60,000 nucleotides of DNA from Nematostella vectensis (taxonomy: Eukaryota; Cnidaria; Anthozoa; Actiniaria; Edwardsiidae), in the NCBI RefSeq assembly GCF_932526225.1, contig NC_064048.1, positions 9,450,515 through 9,510,514 on the forward strand, written 5' to 3'. The position numbers and the translations under genes are program-made. Shown one piece after another: positions 37,545-49,960 of this stretch (position 1 is its first letter; the number at the start of each line of letters is the position of its first letter). Below the pieces are notes generated by a model. That model made no database searches, was not told the DNA's origin, and saw only the letters and a list, made by a program, of their open reading frames with translations.

Positions 37545-37791
37545 TGCGACGAGCGCTACCGTGGCCACCAAGACAAAGTTTTAAGGAAGTTGGCGAAATG
37601 GCATGCAAGAAACACAATATTGAACAGTAACTCCACAGAGGGAGGATTCCGTCCTTTCTGATACTTATTGAAGCATTTCTTTCCCAAGCTGGTTGGCTGG
37701 TAAAGTTCGTCAATAAGAAAGCACCTTTCTCGCCTCTTAATTGGTCTGCTTTACAAAGGCTGCAAAGGTGGCCACGGTAGCGCGCGTCGCA
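37545..37791. mobile_element. small inverted-repeat element (MITE-like), 247 bp
   Basis: The 25-bp terminal inverted repeats differ at one base: TGCGACGAGCGCTACCGTGG then CCACC at the left (37545-37569), and its complement at the right (37767-37791). The interior contains GGAGGATTCCGTC. A related half copy lies at about 42940-43040, with GGAGGATTCCGTC and AGGTGACCACGGTAGCG in the same order, which supports a dispersed family. No coding capacity, and the target-site duplication is unclear. Confidence 0.8.
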
Positions 37792-38909
37792 CAGTTATAC
37801 AGACTAACTAATAGCCATTACCTTTGGTTTTCGAAATGAATACATTGCGGCTTATCTCAACTAAGGAAAACGGATTGAAGAATGGACTTAAGTTCTCGCT
37901 ACAGGCTGCGGGTTTGCTTGAAAAGTCGATAATGTATAGAGTAAGCCATAGATATTTTCACGGAGAAAAAATTGGTCATTTATGTTTATCAGACATTTGG
38001 TGTACTTAAACAAGATTTTACGTTTTTTAACACCCGAATTCCACAATTATACTTTCAAAATAATAATCACAATTTTCATTAGGATGGGAACTGGCAATTG
38101 AAGAATTGCTGGCAGGAGTTTGTGGTATAGAATGTGGGGGCCCATCTTTGGTTTTGTCTACTTATCTTTTTGTCTTTCCCGCTTAGGGTTTTGATATTGA
38201 AAACCTCCCACCGCACGTGTCGAGATTTTACCGCCAAAACAAATCGGCTGCCATTTTAGCAAACACGTTGAACACCGTGTAAACAAACGAACACACGATA
38301 ACCACAAAGGGTGTCATAGGAGGTTGTAGCCGACACGTCTTATTTAAAGACTATAGATCCGTGTTGCGTGACACTGTTGTTTGTGTGACACTGCTTTTTC
38401 ATGTTAATATGAATATTAAAATACATAAACTCTTTTTTTATAAGAAGTGTTAATTTAAGTTGAGGATGGGCCGTTCTTATTTTTGGAGCAATTTTAGGTC
38501 ATTTAAGGCATCAGGACTAACAAACCAATAATGCTTCGACATGTTCTTAGATGTTCTTATGTGGTAAAATCTCCCGCTGAACGTTCTTATAAAAAAAGTT
38601 CTACGTTTATTTTGAAGTGATTCAAGTGTGCTGAAGAGTACATCTCACGGTCAAGATGAGTATAAGGTGAAAAATAAGCACATGCGAGGATGAAGAAACA
38701 ATAAAGGGTATATTAAAGAGAAAGAAAGTTGGAAGAAGTTTAAAATAACAGACGACTGATGAGAAAAATAACAATCGAAAAAGAGAGGTGTTAGTAACAC
38801 CTCTCTTCGCTGTTATTACATTTTGTTATGAAAAAAATTCACTTCACTCTATTTATTGCGCAACACGACTATTCATACAAATATATTAATGCGCAGCGCA
38901 AGTTCACAT
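37792..38909. other. intergenic, one strong palindrome
   Basis: No gene seen. A 27-nt near-perfect palindrome (arms 38781-38793 and 38795-38807, AAGAGAGGTGTTA and its complement around one G) lies about 100 bp from the LINE fragment. Confidence 0.6.
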
Positions 38910-39175
38910 CTAAAGCCCAGCGTAGAAGGCCTCTGGGCAGCCTCTCATGTCAATAACAGACTGTGGAAGGTGGTTCCACAGTCTCAGGGCACGGGGCAGA
39001 AAGCTATATTTATATGTGTCAGTTCTGGCGTGCGGGATGGCGTAGAACTCGGTTTGTTGTGTGCGGTGCAGGGCGCGAGATGGTTTTCTGAGATCTGCCA
39101 AAGGTAACAGATTTTAATACATAATTTAGCTGAGACACCGCAGCGATTGTTTTATTTCTTGATTTTACAAAGGCT
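38910..39175 (-). mobile_element. LINE reverse-transcriptase C-terminal fragment
   Basis: On the minus strand an open frame reads KTIAAVSQLNYVLK, LADLRKPSRALHRTQQTEF, TDTYKYSFLPRALRLWNHLP and QSVIDMRGCPEAFYAGL, then stop. The TDTYKYSFLPRxLRLWNxLP motif is typical of the end of non-LTR retrotransposon reverse transcriptases. The copy is truncated at its 5' end, where G and T runs follow on the plus strand (39180-39246). It is a dead fragment rather than a host gene. Confidence 0.88.
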
Positions 39176-39846
39176 TTTTTTTTTGGGGGGGGGGGGGGGT
39201 ACTGGGATGCCGTTGTCTAGGGCGGTGTTTTTTTTTTTTTTTTTTTCATATGCGCACTTTCTCTTTTGAGTTGCTTTGCCAAAAAGTGCGAGATATATAT
39301 TCGTTATTGGTGGGCGGTTTCCATTCTGGGGAGCGGCGACCTATGAGTATATGCATATGTCTTTGTTTTAAATACCAAAAATTCCCAGGGAAAAGTCTTC
39401 TATATATATATATAATATATAATATATATATTTATATGTATATAAAAAGCGACTGAGAATTAGCTACACATCTAGCCTGGGTTGAGGTTTGCTATGTATA
39501 TGCAGATTTCTATGCATATTTCACACCATAAATTTGTTGAGTAAAAAGCTCAGCAAATTTGTTTTTAAAAAGAAACATGCGAAATATTTTGTCCAAGTAG
39601 CTTTCCTCTCAACTATCTTTATTATAACACGCCATAATAAGATCCTTCGAATTTTTTCGCAAAAAAAACGTGTCGAGTAATGACCTAACCCTTCAACGTG
39701 AAAGACATGTTATCTTAATTTCCTAGAGTGTTTTCCTAAAATGACTAACCGCGCAATCTATTTGTGATTACTTACACGCCTCAATATCCGACGTGACTTG
39801 ATAGTTGGTATTTTTGGTAGATAAAAAGCCCAGCTGAAAACAAGGA
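39176..39846. other. intergenic AT-rich sequence
   Basis: Contains G and T homopolymers (39180-39246) and an AT-dinucleotide tract (about 39400-39445). No gene recognised. Confidence 0.6.
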
Positions 39847-39954
39847 ACAAGTTTGGCTTGCAAGCCTGAAGGGACGACATCACGGCGACAAACTGCGGAC
39901 GTTTTGAATCAGAGCAGAAAAGCAGTTCGTCTTGTAACGCCTACAGCTAGAGAG
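39821..39954 (+). promoter_or_regulatory. candidate promoter and non-coding first exon, possibly of the insulin-like gene
   Basis: A TATA-like GATAAAAAG (39820-39828) is followed by about 105 bp of higher-GC sequence without an ATG, ending at a strong donor GAGAG|gtaaga (exon end 39954). Its phase and non-coding nature would suit a 5' UTR exon spliced to 54174, 14.2 kb away. That linkage is inference only. A weaker rival lies at about 50331 (GCTATAAGAG) with donor TGAGAG|gtagag near 50396. Confidence 0.3.
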
Positions 39955-41580
39955 GTAAGACGGCAAATGTTTTGTTTTACTATTAGAAGTTGTGTGTATT
40001 ACTCTTAGAACTGGATCTTTGCATCCCTCTATATCCTTGGAATGCAGTTGTTGGAAGGATTTATATACTATTAAGAATTCATTTTAGGCCCTCGAATTCA
40101 CAGTTTTCATACCGTTTTATAAGGTTTGTACATTATGACACGCTAGGCAGAAATATTTATAATACCTTTACACTTGTTTCATACTTTCACGATTCCTACA
40201 TGTCAACACTTAAACCGACGACATACTATGAACAATCGAGTAAGGGATAAAATGAGCAAGTCTTCCTTGCCTGTATTTTTCTCGTCTCTAAATCAATTTT
40301 CCTTTTTACATTATATGAAAAATCGACTTGCCTAACTTACTCTAAGCACGAGCTCTCTTATCCTACTGATTATTTTGATATCTCGATTTGTGGTTACGTT
40401 ATTCGAAACGTTTCAGATTTTCTAATATTTGAAGCATATGCACTGAAAGCCTGGATCTTTCATATAAATCTCTTAAAAAATAGGTCTCTATTTCAGTCAA
40501 GTGTCTTTTTCGTGGCTTCAAAAATGTGTTATTGTATAACGTGCACTGTCCCCTTTTTTTCTTTGATTTTAGTGTTTCTGACTATTATCTTTTACATTAC
40601 TTTTACTTTATGGAAACCCTTAACTCTTTTTTTCCAGTATTATTAACATTTTCTTTCGTAGAAATTCGGAAGATATTCAATACAAAAAGAACAAAAAAAG
40701 GAAATAGAAGCCTAAAGCCAATTGCCTTAGAGAACTCTTTAAATTGATTAAATGCAGTTCTTTTCAAGTCATTAGAAAATTACTTCCGCCAAGCTAACCA
40801 AAGTAAAAAAGAGTCAGTAGTATAAGTGAGATTGCTATTTCACTCACGCCTTTCTGGTTACAAACAAAAGATTACAACCACGTTGTCTTTATCAGCTGAT
40901 CTCGCCAAGAAGAGGTCACGTTTTTTTTAGATCTACGACAAGTGCATTCCATTCAAGAAAAATACATCGTAACTCCATTGACTTTTTTTTCTTTATAAAT
41001 ATACAAGTATACTACTATATAATAAAACTAGAGTCCAACAAGATATAAAACAATATTTTTAATACCTATATCTGTATAATAACAAGAACAAGGGGACGTT
41101 CATCTGAAATCTGGTAGAAATAAGTTTTTTTTTCTACTCAGTCCCTCTTTTTTCGCGGATGTTTTAGTCGCGATTTTCGCTCTCCCTTTAAATTGAGGTT
41201 TGGTATTTCGAATTGGAGCCTTTATTTTTCACTTTTTTTCTTTACCATTTGAAGGTACAAATCTTCCTTACCCTCAGATTGACTAAAATCTTGCATATCA
41301 CCCTCTCACGTTTTTTTTTTTATTCCGCATAACTTGATAACGTGATTTTTTTTGTCGTTCGGATATTGTTATTCAACTTCGACATCGTTTTTTCTTTTAC
41401 TGCCAATATCTTTGTGATTCTTCGCTTGATTAAGAACGAATAAGATTATGCAAGTCGTATTTTTTTGTGCCTCTGAAAAAACGAGTAACTTTAGATATTA
41501 AGTCTTTGTCATTTACATATTACGCATGATGCAAGGTGGTTACGATTTATTGTCTCCCTCGCGTAAAATTAGTACAGCAT
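39955..41580. other. AT-rich non-coding sequence
   Basis: No gene, repeat array or RNA gene recognised. Confidence 0.55.
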
Positions 41581-42065
41581 CTTATTTAGTCTATATATGA
41601 CTGTGTATAATTGAGCCTATTTAACACTGTGTATATACAAGAATTTGTATGATTTAGCCTATATCAGACTGTGTATGATTGAACCTATATAAGACTGTGT
41701 ATGATTGAACCTTAATTTAAGACTGTGTATGATTGAACCTTAATTTAAGACTGTGTATGATTGAACCTATATAAGACCGTGTATGAATGAACCTATATAA
41801 AACTGTGTATGACTGAACTTATATAAGACTGTGTATGATTGAACCGTGTTATAAAACTGTGTATGACTGAACTTATATAAGACCGTGTATGACTGAACCT
41901 ATATAAAACTGTGTATGAATGAACCTATATAAGACTGTGTATGACTGAACTTATATAAGACTGTGTATGACTGAACCAATATAAGACCGTGTATGATTGA
42001 ACCTATATCATACTGTCTATGATTCAGTCTATATGAGATTGTCTTTGATTGAATGTTAAGTCGGC
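41581..42065 (+). repeat. degenerate 26-bp tandem repeat (TATAAGACTGTGTATGATTG + AACC)
   Basis: About 18 units with variants (TATAAAACTGTGTATGACTG, TAATTTAAGACTG). The unit is AT-rich and shows no coding. Confidence 0.93.
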
Positions 42066-45000
42066 TAGACTATCTACTGCCTAAAGTGAGACCGGAATTT
42101 CATTTCGACTCGTTTTGGTCACGATTCCTTTCTCGGAAGAATGTGGGCGGTTAACGGATGCTTTGTAGATACAGAGAAAGGAAACGAAAAATAGGGTCAC
42201 TTGAAACTTGACTGAAACTTACACGCCGTTAGAATTGATTTTTTCCCGCGAATACAAAAGAGAAGTCGTGTGCACAAAATAAAAAATTCGTCTTCTTCAG
42301 ACTGAAAAAAAAAATCCAAGAAAAAATTAAGCTTAATGGATTCGAAAAAAATTTTTTTTTGGCATATACACTAAAAAACGTGTACGTTTTCGATTGAATC
42401 TTAGCGAAGGCCGTGCTTAACGAAGCTTCCAGTGAACTTATGGAATGTGAACGTTGCGAAATTCTATTCTATTTCTAATTTAAGACGTGTGATAGAGAGC
42501 GTCTAGACATTAAAGAGTTTTCTACAGTCTAAACCACTTGCTAGTACTTAGTGCCCTTCCTTTCACGGGAAGTTTTTTCTTTTGCTAAAAATATCTGCTG
42601 TAAGACGAAAAGTAAAGATACATCATGAGATAAATCCAGCTCATTGAAAGACTTAATTCGCGGGATAAAAAAAACTTGCTTAAATGATGTGTATGTGTGT
42701 GCGCCTATGGGCCGCTTTTTTTGGCGGACGCAGGAAAATTTCACAAATTACAGTCAACAGCCAATTTTGGAAGATTTTTGAAATTGTATCTATTTAAGAA
42801 CAAAAAATGTACGATCGGAAATGGCTGTCAAGAATAAATAGCTATGATATGCTGTCGATATCTGATTTTGTACAGTTTTTGTCATGGTATCTCATCTATT
42901 CTTAGAAATAGAAAATAGAATGATTGACATAAACTCCATATCAAGGAGGATTCCGTCGTCCTCTTTTGTGAACTGATGCATTTTTTCGCTTCGCTTCTGA
43001 AGTTCACGTCAAGGTGACCACGGTAGCGTGCGTCGCATGGCAACCTTTTATTACGGAAATGACTTTCAGAATTGAGATCCTCTAGCGGTGAAGGCGTTGG
43101 TGCTTATGTGCGCAGTATCAGACTGTAATAGGCGCTTGACACTTGCTTGATATCCAGGCAAGCAAAGAAGAATCAGACAAATCAATACAAGATAAAGTTG
43201 CGACAAACAGGAATCAGATGAACAAGGCGAATCAGAGCAAATTATTTTTTTTCCGTTATCTTTATTTTGGCTACATTTCAGGTTATGAAGACAATAATAA
43301 TTCGCCTTTTCAATTTTATACTTTTACAGTTAAAAGTAATTCTATTTTATTATAACCTTTCCATAAAAAAATTGAAGTTTTTTGAAATTCTCCTAAAATG
43401 ACCATGAAGATTGGGACGAGAGGTGCAAAGTAAAAAATGCCCCCCCACCCCCCCTGGATCTGTATTTAGCACAGGCAGATGGTGCATTGAGTAAAACGAA
43501 AAGGCTATTCAGCTTAATGGAACAATGATGACGTCACACTGACTGAATTTCTGACAGTCGGTCAAGACGTTTACTAACATAACTGCATACATAAGTAATT
43601 GTTTGCTGAAAATGGTGCATTATTTATAGCTGAATACAACAATTTTAGGGCTAGTTCTGAGCTATTATCTTTCTACCTTTTTTGCGAGAGACTGTTTTTT
43701 CACAAGATACGCCGTTTTGATTAAAATTTTATACAATGCATTTTTCCTTAAACTGATTATGTAAACCCATTCTTTTCAGAGTGTCTAAATAATTTTGCGT
43801 GTATACTGTAAGTAAAATATATTTTTTTTTGCGTTTTTGCAAAATTCAAGATGCTGCGAAGATATATAGCTCAGCGCTACCCCCCAATTTTGCAACTGCT
43901 ATATTAATAGAATTCGTGAAATAAGGTGAACTAATTATAACCATGAAATTTTTTAGGCATTTAAGAACTTTAAGGCATTCAGAGTGCTTTAGAAATAATT
44001 TCAATGCTCGTGGATAGGGCCTTTCAAATCCAACAAAAAATCAATCAAAGACGCCAAATGTGAGAGCCAGATTCTATAGAGGCCAAGGGTGTAAAATGTT
44101 TGTGAAAAAGAACGGATAACTAAGCGTGTCGCTCACAGTTGACAGCGAACACATACAGCTAAAAGCTCTGCACGGAAGCTAGTGACTCCTAAGTGAGAAT
44201 CAGAGAGGGGAAAAGGAAACGGGGCTATACTAGCGTAAAACCATTTTCTACAACATACGGAAAGTTCTTGTGTGCTCTTCTGACGTACGACGGAAATAGT
44301 TAAGTATTTAAGTCCAGCTGAATTCTGAGGGAGCTATTTGGACCCCTCTTTGACGAGAAGCGTTCACTTCAATACGTTCGCTTAGCTTTGCAGGAAGACC
44401 AAGGACCGAGGGTAGGAATTGATCATCTAAAGAAAATACTTGTTTAAAGGTCTTAAACGATTTCAGTCTTGTAGCACTTGAGAAATTATATGCAAAATTG
44501 TGATTTTTCCCATTCACGCGCAAATGCCCATCGAGGTAAACAGATAAGTGGATCATATCATGTTATCGTTGTTCTGTAACTGCGTCAGTTCAGTCTTCGA
44601 GTAGCGAAATAAGTCAAAACACTTTTTTTATCTTACAATTTCCTGTTCCTCCTTTTAGTACTCTTTCGCTATCCATGCACTTATTCGATTGCGAAATTAT
44701 AAACAGAAGTTATAAGTAAATACTAATATGCTCTTTTTATTTACAGTTTATTCTCGTTTTCTTGTGCAAGTAATGATAGATTACAGATACTGCTACTGGT
44801 TACATTATCGAACCTCCGTTAATGGCTTTTAACATTTCCAAAGCCATACTTATCAGAAATTATCGGTATCTCTCTTATAAAACACCGTGTTTTATATGTT
44901 TTTATATTTCTTGATATTGAATATTGAAATATCATTTTGGAAACATAATTATCTTTAGATTATTAATGCTTTTATAGTAAGTTATGGTGTTGTTATTGTA

Positions 45001-45530
45001 GGATGGATTGAGTTTCACAGTGATGCACTTAGATTGAAACCAATGCTTTTGAAACGAGGCATGCACTTCTTGCCAAAATAACCTTTTTTACACATTATCA
45101 TCTGCATTATTTGATGTTTTTAATTCCATTTGTTTAAAAGGGCATGTTCCACGTGATTCATTCATGTTATCGTTTAGTGTTTGCATTTTCACTTCCATTC
45201 CACGACCTTTTCCCATCACATTCATTCAAATGATACGATCAATTACAAGTAATCGTTAAAGAGGTACTTTCCCATTGGTGTTTACTTAATGTTATCTTAA
45301 GGTAATTTTGACTAAGGTGACAAAAGCGCGTTTTCCTTATTATATTGAGAGCCCTATTTTTCAAAATCACGTAAAAGCTTTATTATCACTCTATGTAGGC
45401 CAAAGCGAAGTGTAAACAAAATGAGTTTCGTACTTGTTTTTTTAAAATATATGTATTGAGATTTACCAAAAATATATCTCCAACTAAGTCAGCACACTAA
45501 GATTTTCCAAAATCCCATTCAAACGCTTCC
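42066..45530. other. AT-rich non-coding sequence
   Basis: Contains the half copy of the inverted-repeat element family at about 42940-43040. A minus-strand 82-codon open frame at 44308-44556 has ordinary amino-acid composition but no recognisable homology, splice support or neighbours. I do not call it a gene. Confidence 0.55.
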
Positions 45531-45835
45531 GAGTCAACAGCATGAAGCAACTGGATTTTGGTATAATAAGTATTAAATGCTACGTTATATATAGAAAGGG
45601 ATGTAAAGGATAAAAAATTATGTGATAAACAGTGTCGCATAAACACAGAAACAGCATGGAACAACTAGATTTTAGTAGAAAAAGTATTAAATTTTACGTT
45701 ATGTATAGGAAGCGATGTAAAATATCAAAAAGTATGTAATAACAGATGATCGGAGAAACACCGTCTTAAACAGCAGGAAACATTTGGATTTTAGTATAAA
45801 AAGTATTAAATGTCACGTTATGCAAACTAGCGTGC
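45531..45835 (+). repeat. three diverged tandem copies of about 115 bp
   Basis: AACAGCATGAAGCAACTGGA (about 45536), AACAGCATGGAACAACTAGA (about 45650) and AACAGCAGGAAACATTTGGA (about 45769). Each is followed by TTTTAGTATAAAAAGTATTAA-like sequence and an ACGTTAT.TA phrase. Confidence 0.85.
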
Positions 45836-48800
45836 GTTGAGGCATTTAGCGGCAAAATATCAGCAACAAAAAGCAACTTATTCAGCGCTTACCAAATATG
45901 CCAGACTTTTTTTAATTTAAAGATTTTATTTTTTTCGTCGTTCTCTGGTGTGACGGGCAAAGTCATTCCTGTGATTTTTTTTGTTTGAATTTGCCACACA
46001 GAAGGGCACGTGATCTCTTAGCGCAAGTTCTCTGTTTCCATGGAATTTTGATCGAGGAGCTGCCGAGCTGCCCATCGCTGTTTAAAATGTCGTCCAAATG
46101 GGTTACCTGTGCTTTTCTCTGGGTTAACTGTGGTTTGCTTACTTTTGTCTATGCATATTATTTCCTATAGCATTCGCTTATATTTCTTTGGTTACGGATG
46201 CCTCAAATTTACTACAATTTATCTTTATTTGTAGATCGGTTTTGTGACTCTTGTATCACATGCGTGCTAATATTATTTAGCCTGCGAAGCACTCAAAATC
46301 CGTCATGCCGCGATAAAAATAAATACACGAAAAAGTAAGATTCTCCTCATTCCAATGTAGAGAAATCTTGCATTCGTCTATGATTTTAAATATGACATCT
46401 TTTATTACTAGAAGTCCTCACAGAGAAGTGAAGTGCTCGAGCTCAGATTGGTCATTGAATTGCAAGAGTAAAATCTATATTCTTATAGATTTGCCTAGGG
46501 CCAGTTGGAACATTTCCCATCCATAAGCCAGATTTATTCAAGACCCTCTTTTCTTTGCAGCCACTGTCTTTGCTGATCACTAACCCTTTGTTTCATGGTT
46601 TCTCTATTTGTTTTATAAACGAAAAACAAATTGCTTGTATTATAACAAATTGCTTGTATTATTTTTTTTTTATTCTATTCTGGTCTGATAACCATAACAG
46701 TCAATCTGATTATTATTTGGGGAGGGGACGTGCAGTCATAGATATTTTAGAAAAAAAGTATATTTTCAAAAGACTGCTTTTTGGTGGTTGAGTGGGGAGG
46801 GGCACATTCCCTGTTCCCACCCCTAGCTGTATGTTTATACACAAGCGATTTGGATCTAAGTGGTGGCCATTAAAATAGCTATTGAAATGATTACTGTACA
46901 TGTGTTAAAATATAGTGTACTATATTGTATTAATATCTCCTGCTTCTCCCTTACAAAATATTTTGCTTGGGAGGATCTAGCTTTTCCTAAAAGGGGGGGG
47001 GGGGGGGGGGGGCTGGCTCAGTTACAAAGGGGGAAGGGGTGATGTTTTGTTAAATATGGATTTCTGGAAGCCCCAAAAGGGAGGGGGGGGGTTAAACCCC
47101 CTAAACCATCCCCCTAGATCAGCTACTGTTTTGTGCAAAAGAACACTGCGGTATTCAATTGAGCCTCTTGATTTCTGAAGAATCTGTGTGTCTCCTCCAT
47201 GGCTGTGTTTGCCTTAGAATCACGAGGCAATAAATTTTGTCTTATTTCTGGTGCAATGATTTGCATTTATAGTAGTTCTGGACTGGACATTGCTGTGGAA
47301 AAATAAACCCAAAGTATAACATGCGGCAAACCAGGTATCGAATTTAAAAAGTATGTCTGATATGTGCGGGGCAGGCAAATGTGATTATTCAAAGTGATTT
47401 TACATTTCCCTATATAAATTCATCACATCAAATAACACAGAGATCTACTGAATGTTATTGTTCACCCGCCATTTTAGGAATTTGGATGGATTGTCTGGCC
47501 TTAAAAAAAGTTATTTCGCTCAACTGTATTTGTAAACAAAGCTTTACATCAGGTGATTGGGTTTTGGCTATTTGATGGGCTAGTTTGATTATTCGCCTCA
47601 CGCTAAATCGCTCATTCAGTTGTTTTATCATCAATTGACAAACTTCGAAAGCCATGATAAGCAAAACCCGTAAAACGTCGGATAATAAGTCGTCATAGTT
47701 ACCAAAACATTCTTTGTTTTCGCCATAGTATTCGCGGTATAAATCGAAGGAGCTTTCAACATTATCTTAAACACAGAGCACGTGCGGAAAAATCATGGCC
47801 GCTTTTGTATCAATTACTGCCAAAGGGAGCCCAAATATTGGTACTGACAGACGCTGTCCAAATGAAGCTGGAGAGGCAACGTATAACTACTAATTGAAGA
47901 TGGGCGGAGGGGACGGATATTTCGTTTTCAAGATGGCGGCTTGATCCACAGGAAGCCCAAATTCATTGAATTCGCTTTTCTGATGGCTACTGGCAGCTAA
48001 ATTAGTGTTGCTAATGATTGTCATGTCGAAGTTAAAATGTGCATTTTATTGCTATTTTTCTACTAGACGTAGCCAGGATTTGCTGGCAACTATTTTCTAT
48101 TAAATCCAGTAAATAAACCAAAATATTTTATTTTTAGATTGAGATTTCTCATAATTTTTCTTCCAATTTTGTTTGAAAACAATAACAAAGGTGTGGCTGA
48201 CAAGGGCTCTTTAAATAAAGGTGAAAAAAAATGCATATGCATCATGGAAGCATAGTTTTGTGTAGATGGAGTCTGTCAAGATCATGAGTGTTACATTACA
48301 AAGCCAGCTGAAGTCGAGCAAGATCTGCTGACAGAACGCTGTGTAATCTACCCTGTCTTTAAAAGGTCATTTCCTGAGTGTAATTGCCTTCGTTCCTCGC
48401 ATAGTTTAATGTCTTTTTATCACGATTAAACGCTTAAGTAGTGCATTTTCACTTGGCTTTCACGGCTGCAACTCCTTGTTCGCTTACGGTATGTCTAGTT
48501 ACTTATTATGTCCTTCAGTCTTGTATTTACAGTCTAGTATCGAAATTTCTATAACTATGCCATTATTTTCGAACTGTGCCATTTTTAAGGTAGGCGCTAG
48601 AACAGGGGATTTTCCTAAGGCCAGAGACTTCAAACGGTGTTATTTCCTCTGGTTATCTTTCATGGCTAGTCAAGCGAAAGTTTTGTAAGCTTTGAGCTTT
48701 TTTTAGGGAGAACCATATATATTTCTCATTCTCCTTCAAAAATGGAATTTTTTCCTAAAGTTATGCTTGGCCTATTTAGGCTTGCAGGAAGGCGTGGCTT

Positions 48801-49160
48801 AGCGGTACCTAACGTGCTCTCTTGAATTCCTAAAATCCACAATGACGACCGGTGAATATATATATTACCCGATGACAGAGATTCTGGATAGACCTGTTTA
48901 CCGTCTAATATGTGTGGTCCACAAACGAAGTAAACCGCGATTACCAAATGCATAAAGTCCACCAAAAACTATTACTCGACTCTGCCAAATTTGCGTCTTT
49001 ATTAAGACTTCTTCAGGGCAGACCAAAGAAGTCTTAATAAAGAGGAAAAATATGACAGAATCTGCTACCAGTTCCTAGTGGACTACTACTTAGATTAATT
49101 ACCTTGGTAAAAGAACACGACCCTTTGGGTATTTTGATCGGTGCGAGGGATTCCCTTGCA
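45836..49160. other. non-coding, with transposon-like debris
   Basis: No gene supported. It contains G runs (46993-47012, 47080-47091) inside short segments resembling hAT-type MITE ends. At 48793-48804 a TGGCTTAGCGG phrase matches a tRNA-type A box and could be a SINE head remnant; no B box follows. A perfect 18-bp inverted repeat lies at 48996-49013 and 49026-49043 (TCTTTATTAAGACTTCTT and complement). Confidence 0.55.
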
Positions 49161-49167
49161 CGCGAGA

Positions 49168-49261
49168 AGGCATTATATTCATATTTGAAAGCTTAACAAG
49201 GTGGTAAACAAAGAAGGCATTATATTCATATTTGAAAGCTTAACAAGGTGGTAAACAAAGT
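49168..49261 (+). repeat. 47-bp tandem duplication (two copies)
   Basis: AAGGCATTATATTCATATTT and the rest of the unit to GGTAAACAAAG occurs twice in a row, essentially identical, so the duplication is recent. Confidence 0.9.
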
Positions 49262-49282
49262 GGTAATGTATCTCAATTACAG

Positions 49283-49420
49283 GCACGCGAATCGCAGATT
49301 ACGCAACGTCACTTGACCGGGTTTTATAAGTAAACAAAAAGAGCTCCAATTCAGAGGGGATTTCGTAGTTTTATTCTCAGAATTTAGCTTAACAAGCTCT
49401 GTTCCTCCAGCCCTGGCAAA
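49283..49420. repeat. dispersed repeat, copy A (copy B at about 57110-57250)
   Basis: AGATTACGCAACGTCACTTG with the following GACCGGGTTTTATAA, and later GGGGATTTCGTAG and CTTAACAAGCTCTGTTCCT, match copy B in order (AGATTAAGCAACGTAACTTG, GGGAATTTCATGG, CATACTTCGTTCCT). An old transposable element fragment is likely; the class is unknown. Confidence 0.7.
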
Positions 49421-49707
49421 AGCGGAGAGTAACCGATTTTCTCTTGCGAATTCTGTAAATCTTCCAGAAGGAAAAAATGAAGTATGCATTCACAGATTTG
49501 AAGCCAATAGCTACTAAAAATACTGAAGTACACGTTATGTTATGTATGGGTGGGTAGCTTTCGTCTGGCCTCTTGCTTCTAAGCATTTGGATCAAATTTC
49601 CCTTTACCACCAAAACCGTAGGATTAGAGCCATCCATTTTCCAGACAATCCATGTTTTTCAGACAAACAACTTGTAGGTTTTAGTACAATCTATGTGTAG
49701 CAGTAAC

Positions 49708-49960
49708 TGCCCCCCCCCCCCCCCCCCCTCCTCTCAGAAAATATAAAACAGATAAATTAGTAAACAACAACTTAGGAGCGGATCTTGAAAGGAAGGGTGC
49801 GCCCAATCCTAAAAGGAGTGGATCAATAAATGGCGGGGGGGGGGGACCTACCCCCTCCCCCCCCTCCCTCTCTATTCATCCGCCACTGAGAAGCTAACAT
49901 TTCCCCCCCCCCCCCTCCCTCTCTATTCATCCGCCACTGAGAAGCTAACATTTCCCAAGA
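49708..49960. repeat. C/G-run-rich MITE-like segment with an internal duplication
   Basis: C runs at about 49710-49728 and 49851-49915. The segment TCCCTCTCTATTCATCCGCC then ACTGAGAAGCTAACATTTCCC is duplicated in tandem. The GAGCGGATC and GATC phrases recall hAT-type MITE ends, but borders are not defined. Confidence 0.6.

Noticed and set aside
44308-44556. 82-codon minus-strand frame with normal composition
   Set aside because: No homology recognised, no splice sites or polyadenylation signal. Frames of this length occur by chance in 60 kb.
47795-47896. 33-codon ATG frame (MAAFVSITAKG) in good start context
   Set aside because: Too short and isolated; likely repeat debris near an AAGATGGCGG phrase that recurs at 53270.
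49389-49637. 82-codon minus-strand frame
   Set aside because: Partly overlaps dispersed repeat copy A; no recognisable domain.
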